Of a stretch of DNA of 64,000 bases, positions 58,943-64,000 are shown one piece after another (position 1 is the stretch's first letter; each line of letters begins with the position of its first letter). Both the position numbers and the translations under genes were made by a program. The notes below the pieces were generated by a model. It was given only the letters and a program-made list of their open reading frames with translations, did no database searches and had not been told where the DNA came from. This DNA comes from Hymenopus coronatus (lineage: Eukaryota; Arthropoda; Insecta; Mantodea; Hymenopodidae), in contig CM060900.1 of assembly GCA_030762935.1 (NCBI GenBank), positions 292,281,736 to 292,345,735 of the forward strand. The letters are read 5' to 3'.

Positions 58943-59785
58943 TGTATCTGGATATACAAGAAGACACCGCCGCCTCCGCAGACACGCTGGGGGCGTTTGT
59001 CTCCAGCTGCACATCACAGCTCCAAGCCGCCACCGTAAAACAGACATCCCTTGAGGAAGGCCTCCAAAGACTGACAAGTAACTTCACGGAGAGACAACCA
59101 CCCGACCACACGCACATACTACAAAGCGTTCAACGAAAACTGACTAGAATTGAATATCTGCAACATCTGACAACAAAACGCACTGAACTCACTCAACGAC
59201 AGACAGACCACACCAACACGGACCACACGATCATAACTGTGTCACCAACTCCAACAGACTCGCCTCCGACTCCCACACCAACAGTCGCAGAACCTTCCTC
59301 GACACCACATACCCTGCGAAGAAAGCGCAACCTGGCCTTCTTCGACAGTTACATGGCAGGCAACTCCGCAGAATATCTCCATCTCTCAGTGACGCACTGA
59401 GCGACGACAGGCTGACAAATTCACGCCCCCCCCCAAAGCCTTTATTAAGGCCACCAAAGAGAAACTACACAAAACGAAAATAAAGACACCCGGAACTCTT
59501 TTCAACCCTTCCTAAACTCCCCGGGTGGCAGTCATGGCCTCGGTCATGACTGTCAACGGGAACAACCGCTACCTTCTGCTGAGCCACCAATTCGGCCAGC
59601 AGCTAACCGTCGCACTAACGAGGGTGCTCAGCGCTACTTCCTTACCTCGAGTTATCTCCTTCGAATCCAAAACAGCCCTTCCCATTCCCGCACTTCACCC
59701 AATGACGAGATAAGCCATTATTTCTGCCCTCCAAATATTCTTCTGTCTCTCCCTTTCAAAAAAAAAAAAACAAAAAAAAAAAAAA
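58943..59785 (+). mobile_element. poly(A)-tailed GC-rich insert of unknown type
   Basis: It is absent from the left arm and GC-rich. It ends at an A-rich tail (about 59,758-59,784), so probably a 5'-truncated retroposon or processed transcript. An open frame (58,942-59,400) reads DTAASADTLGAFVSSCTSQL, an RKLTRIEYLQHLTTKRTEL helix, a Thr/Pro-rich linker, then LRRKRNLAFFDSYMAG and a stop. The RRKR run could be a protease site of an envelope-like protein or just a basic patch; I cannot assign the family. A second frame (59,525-59,713) follows after stops. No target duplication found. Confidence 0.55.
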
Positions 59786-59895
59786 CAGGTCTTCATTGCG
59801 GCAGTGTGCTTCGAGTAGAGTATATTAGCTCCTCTTAGCGTAACTAGCTACCAATAGCGAGAAGAACGTGTTACGGCGATAAAAGTTCTGTCCTT

Positions 59896-60690
59896 TGCAT
59901 TAAGTGTGGCAAAAGATTTCAAAGGAGCTATAACAAGAGATGGCATGAAATGAGCTGCGGATAACTCTTCAAATGTAAACATTGTGCTGCAACCTTCAGC
60001 AGCGGATACAATGGACTTCCTCATGAAGAGCATTGCGGAGCATTTATGCCTCTGATGAAAACAAAAACCGAACCTATCGGACATCAACTATTGACTACAA
60101 TGGAAAATGTGTGTGACATCGTTTGAAAGGTGTCTGTAATCTTACTTCATCCGATTCAATTCGAGCAAGGATATGAAGACTTACCTGCAGGAAGCTACGC
60201 AAAGGATTATGCAATCTGTCCAAAAAGAGCTCTCCATACATAAAGCTGTGAAGATTAGCCTGTTAGTGGAATGCCGACTTGTAAATAGTGCTGAAGAAAC
60301 TACTGACAATACATTCAAAACCAGGAATTATGCTCTGTTTCTAGAAACTGATTTAAATGCCATGCTGGAGACCAAATTTAAGAAACTGATTGCTAAAATG
60401 GAGGAAGCAAGTGGGCTTTGCTAGCTGTAGAGGGGTTACGCCTTGAAATTAATAAGTACAACCCCCTTCAGAGCAGCAGTTATATTCCTCTACCTGCATC
60501 TATAGAAGCAAAGAAAACGTGTGTGAACCCTCTAACCAGCGTGATGAGAGATGTTTTTTTATACGCTATCCTTGCACAATACATTGAAAAGGATCATCAA
60601 CGTGTCAGCAAATAAAAGAAACTCGAGGAGAAATATGACTTCTGGTGCATCAAGTTTCCTACGGCATTGTCAAAAATCCCAACTGAGAAA
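59896..60690 (+). pseudogene. polB: family-B DNA polymerase N-terminus (right arm)
   Basis: The inverted counterpart of the left-arm N-terminus. CIKCGKRF...RWHEMSCG and FKCKHCAATF...HEEHCG form two zinc fingers separated by one TAA. Then MENVCDIV, HKAVKISLLVECRLV, FKTRNYALFLETDLN, KYNPLQSSSYIPLPASIEAK and VFLYAILAQYI follow in shifting frames. Homology with the left arm stops at about 60,690 (AAAAATCCCAACT), where the exonuclease and polymerase domains are replaced by the terminal repeats. It cannot encode a polymerase. Confidence 0.85.
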
Positions 60691-61440
60691 ACACTAAAAT
60701 CATCTTAACATATCTCTAAAATCCATGAGAAAACGTCACAATTGCAGAAAAATAGTATTAAAATGCGTATAAAGGCGTAAAAAATGCATGTGAAAACACC
60801 ATAATCCCTGAAAAATAGTCCTAGAACATACTTTAATGCTTATAAAAGCGTCAATAACCAATAGAAAACACTGAAAATATTAGCTAAAAGGTCTAAAAAG
60901 CCTAAAATTCTAGCTTTAGTACGATAAATACCCATATTATGGCATGAAAGCATTTGAATAGAGCAAAAAAATGTCTGATGGGTACCTGAAACTAGTCGTT
61001 CTAGAGTCCTAAACATCCTTCAAATGTCATGAAATGTCATTAAAAAGGATTCGAAACAGTTGTGCCGGCGCTCAGAAACCTATAAAGAACTTATAAATGT
61101 TCCGTACACATTCAGGAAGCAGAGCAAAACGCTGCAAAGTAATAAAAAAAAGGTCTTCAGACAGCACCTCCACAGTAGAAACAATCAATAAAATATGTTA
61201 CAATTCTCAGAAAAACTATAAAAAGAACTGAAAAACAATGCAGACATCCTTGGAAAAGCACCCTAAAAGACTGGCAAATACCCTTAAAACTCTGAGCATA
61301 GGTTAGGTCCTTCCCTCCTCCGTGAATTCCCAATCTTTATCATGTATGCTCACGCTAGGGTATACACCGTCCTTGTATACCCTATCTTTCCTGTGTATGC
61401 TCACTTGCCAATGCGCCATCTCTCTCCTATATTAACTACT
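60691..61440. repeat. right terminal repeats of the Maverick-derived element
   Basis: The inverted, shorter version of 40,643-42,640. GAGTCCTAAACATCCTTCAA at about 61,012 is the inverse of the GATGTTTAGGACTCTAGA block of the left 320-bp units. Two short units with TGTATGCTCAC (61,342 and 61,393) match the left 65-bp units. It ends ATTAACTACT at 61,440. Confidence 0.75.
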
Positions 61441-61446
61441 TAATAC

Positions 61447-64000
61447 AAATTTACGGGTGAGGCGTAATGTAAGAAGCTGTGCTAAATTTAGCAACACTTT
61501 CCCACCTTCAGGTACACCTTTCATTGCATTGCATTGTATTTTAAATACTTGAGGACAAATTATTTCATTCCAATAAAGCGGTCAAATCTGCTGGAATTAA
61601 GTGCCATTCTGTTATATATACGAATTGCGTCCGAGTTGTCGCTGCATTACCTTCAGTTTCCCACGGTAGAATCTGATATGTGAAAATTTTAATGTTTTAC
61701 TCCTCATCTTTCAGCAGAGGCAAAAACATGTACAAAAAGGTGTTTGGTTCTCAGAAAGCATGTCAATTTAGGGTAGTATGATGGCTGAAATTTAGACTTA
61801 AATATCAATAATGATTGGGCAGTGTAGTATGCTCATTCTGATGGCAGATGTGAGTGGCTTTCTCCGGAAGATACCGAAATGGATTTTTTAGGGGAAGATG
61901 AATTTGTTGGGTGTATCTTCAATGCTGGTGTAGAATATTCTACAGAAATCCATGACCTGGATAATGTGTGCGCTTCCTGTCAGAAATATGAAACCTAAAC
62001 CTTAGGCTTCAAAAGTGCCAATGTCTTATTTTATAGCTTGGAAATGTGTCATGTTTATTATATGGTCTTAGTATATTATACTTTTATTCATGGACTACGT
62101 TTATCCATACCTCATCGAGCACTAAGGCTTAAGCAGTAATTCTGGTAAAAGTCCTATTTTAAATTTAATAACAAGCTCCAAAGCTATGCCATGAAAGAAT
62201 TTCTGCCTTATAATGCATTGCAGAATTATACATTTCAAACACAATGTGGAATATCAGACAGCCTATAGACATACTTCTAGTGACATCAATTTGTGAGAAG
62301 AGCTCACAATGAAACCAATATTCCTTAATAGAACCAGCATTCCACCTAAGGCAGCAAATTCTCATATGGTTTCGTTTGAACTTGTTTTCAATAAACTTGT
62401 ACAGCCTGTAAAAAAATAATCCTGCAGTCTGTAGAAGGTGAGCGTTTGAATATAAATGAATAAAATCTTCTGAACCTGTTTTATAATTAAATGCGCCGTT
62501 AAATACATAATGATATTTAAAGGTAGGAATGAGTATTTGGCAATTTTGCGCAACCTGTTGATTGAGTAACCTGCTTCTGCTGGCGGCACCTTGAATTATT
62601 CTAAGACGCAATAAAAACCATTCAAGTAACGTAGGTCATGTATCAAATTATAATGTATTTCTATTGTCATACAAGGCATCAGAAAATTCCTGGGTAAAGT
62701 GAGATTTCTGTCCACTGTACCCGTCGAACTATACATTCGTGGGTAATTTTTTATTTCATATTTTTAAAGTCCTGAACATCTGGCCCAACCTGTTTTGAGC
62801 TAGACAGTGAAGTCACATGAAAATGTTACAGACATTAAACAGTTTAAACGTTTGTGCACACATAATACTTATGTGAGTAGTTTAAAACATACGTTTTAAT
62901 TTTTACACGATGCCCTACTGCAGTGATATTTACGTGACAATGGAATGCTGTACATAAAACCAAGGAAGCATTTCAAAGGTTGTGACAGTCTTATGTATGT
63001 CTATAATATATATTCTTGAATTTACAATTTCCTGCGGCTTGTAGAGGTTACTATACAACACTTTCACTAGAAATCGTCGAGGGGGGGGGGGGAATATTGC
63101 TCTGGTTTTAACAACTTTTTGGAAATTTGGTCTTCTTTTGATGCAGGGGACATCTTGTTTCTTTGTATCTTCTGCCTGCTCCGTTGCCCTTTAGATTTCT
63201 GTGGATCTTTTTGTTTGGGTTTGGTGTTTTGAAGATTATCAAAAGCCTAAGAACTAAGCACCATTTAATATGTGCTTGTCTGATCGAAATTGGGATTGAT
63301 ACTCTTCGTAGCATTGACCTGGTGTACACATCACTCCCTCTGCAACCGTATGAGAGTCATATCTTTCAAATTTCTCAAGGCGTGGTAGGTTTCCTCTTCA
63401 CCTGCTGTAATGAAACCTAGGTACCTGGGTCTAGAGTAGAGAATGATCAAACTCTATTTTTTTCATATCTCGTCGTTTATTCTTATTGTAATTTGGAACC
63501 TGAAGCTCGAAGATAATTTTTATAAACTTTATAGCCAAACTATCCGACGTTCGCTTCAGAAGGGTAAAAATATGTTTGATTCCCGACCACAGGTCTCACT
63601 TTCTCAGTCTTACCCAGTCTAATTCACTTTTCGGAGTGTCGTTGTCGTTGTTTGACAGAATCAGTCATGTTGAAAAATCATCCTTTCTTCTAGAATTAAG
63701 GTTGACTTTCCGATTTTCAATTTACTACCAAACTCCCCATTTCGCTTAATTTTATATCATTTTACTCGTATTTTCCGGATGCTACTTGTATCTACCGCTT
63801 GCTGAAGGACCGCTTTCTTAAAACTAATGGCAAACTAAGAGTACTCTTTCTGATAAACATTTCTTTCGGCAATAAGCTTGTTTCTTATACCTCGCTACAG
63901 TTGTAACTGGCCAAGCGTGTGAAACTGTTATTTCTGACAGATTTTTCTTTATTTGTTTCAAGTATTGCATTAATGGAAAGAAACATCTGCACCACGATGC
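61447..64000. other. unassigned DNA outside the Maverick-derived element
   Basis: No transposon proteins are recognised. A 148-codon open frame on the minus strand (62,165-62,611) and an 85-codon frame at 63,163-63,420 show no motif I can name. A run of about 13 G lies at 63,080. Confidence 0.45.
61831..61998 (+). other. short protein-like segment of unknown origin
   Basis: A 55-codon frame reads HSDGRCEWLSPEDTEMDFLG, then a GCIFNAGVEY and ends CASCQKYET before TAA. Its balanced composition is more protein-like than neighbouring frames. There is no ATG at the start, so it might be an exon or a transposon scrap. Family not recognised. Confidence 0.25.

Larger units (their letters stand above)
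40643..61440. mobile_element. palindromic Maverick/Polinton-derived element with nested insertions
   Basis: The left end AGTAGTAAGGATGG and the inverted right end AGTAGTTAATATAGG start with AG, as Polinton ends do. The 6-bp flanks are TAATAA (40,637-40,642) and TAATAC (61,441-61,446). The two halves are inverted copies in the same order: terminal repeats, polB relic reading outward, non-coding tract, central spacer at 56,916-57,719. Without three later insertions the element is about 11 kb. Only polB is recognisable; integrase, ATPase, protease and capsid genes were not found. It is best read as an inverted-duplication derivative mobilised, if ever, in trans. Confidence 0.75.

Noticed and set aside
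62165..62611. 148-codon open frame on the minus strand
   Set aside because: No recognisable motif and composition typical of AT-rich chance frames. Kept only as a note inside the unassigned stretch.

Overview
This 64 kb window looks like repeat-dense, intron-like or intergenic DNA from an arthropod, most likely an insect. The basis is mostly the mix of transposon superfamilies recognisable from motifs: P element, piggyBac, Tc1, mariner, pogo/Tigger, hAT, PIF/Harbinger, Maverick/Polinton, two Gypsy-type LTR elements, two Jockey-clade non-LTR elements and several tRNA-derived SINEs. The species cannot be told from this sequence. I recognise no host protein-coding gene, rRNA gene, functional tRNA gene or CRISPR array. 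Nearly all short open frames are chance frames in AT-rich DNA or pieces of decayed transposons.

Layout. 0.7-2.5 kb: decayed pogo/Tigger-like element. 3.3-4.8 kb: two copies of a core-containing SINE. 5.4-6.9 kb: Jockey-like relic split by a 141-bp SINE. 8.75-11.02 kb: piggyBac element with matching ends. 11.7-12.2 kb: Tc1 transposase relic. 12.8-13.56 kb: possible retroposon. 13.86-15.50 kb: PIF/Harbinger element with TAA duplication. 16.1-16.5 kb: relic of another DDE transposase. 18.92-20.42 kb: internally deleted hAT. 21.06-23.86 kb: decayed Gypsy pol. 24.64-28.29 kb: P-type transposon with about 350-bp inverted repeats, flanked by 258-bp direct repeats. 28.84-36.63 kb: Gypsy element with both LTRs. 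37.4-38.1 kb: mariner relic. 38.6-39.8 kb: Tigger-like relic.

The striking region is 40,643-61,440. It reads as one Maverick/Polinton-related element folded into a giant imperfect palindrome. Each arm carries, from outside inward, the same AGTAGT terminus, the same short and about 320-bp tandem repeats, a family-B DNA polymerase relic reading outward (nearly complete in the left arm, N-terminal part only in the right), and the same 1.2-1.5 kb non-coding tract. The arms meet at a roughly 0.8 kb spacer near 57.3 kb. A near-match 6-bp target duplication (TAATAA/TAATAC) flanks the whole. No integrase, packaging ATPase or capsid gene was seen. Three later insertions interrupt it: a hAT (46,374-49,799), a GC-rich Jockey element with an open 905-codon ORF2 and 11-bp target duplication (50,042-55,448), and a poly(A)-tailed GC-rich insert (about 58,943-59,785). 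Because the arms are copies of each other, each arm shows what the other looked like before insertion.

No operons or cooperating host pathways are visible. The only functional logic here is that of individual mobile elements. The Jockey ORF2 is the only long open coding region; the rest is fossil sequence.
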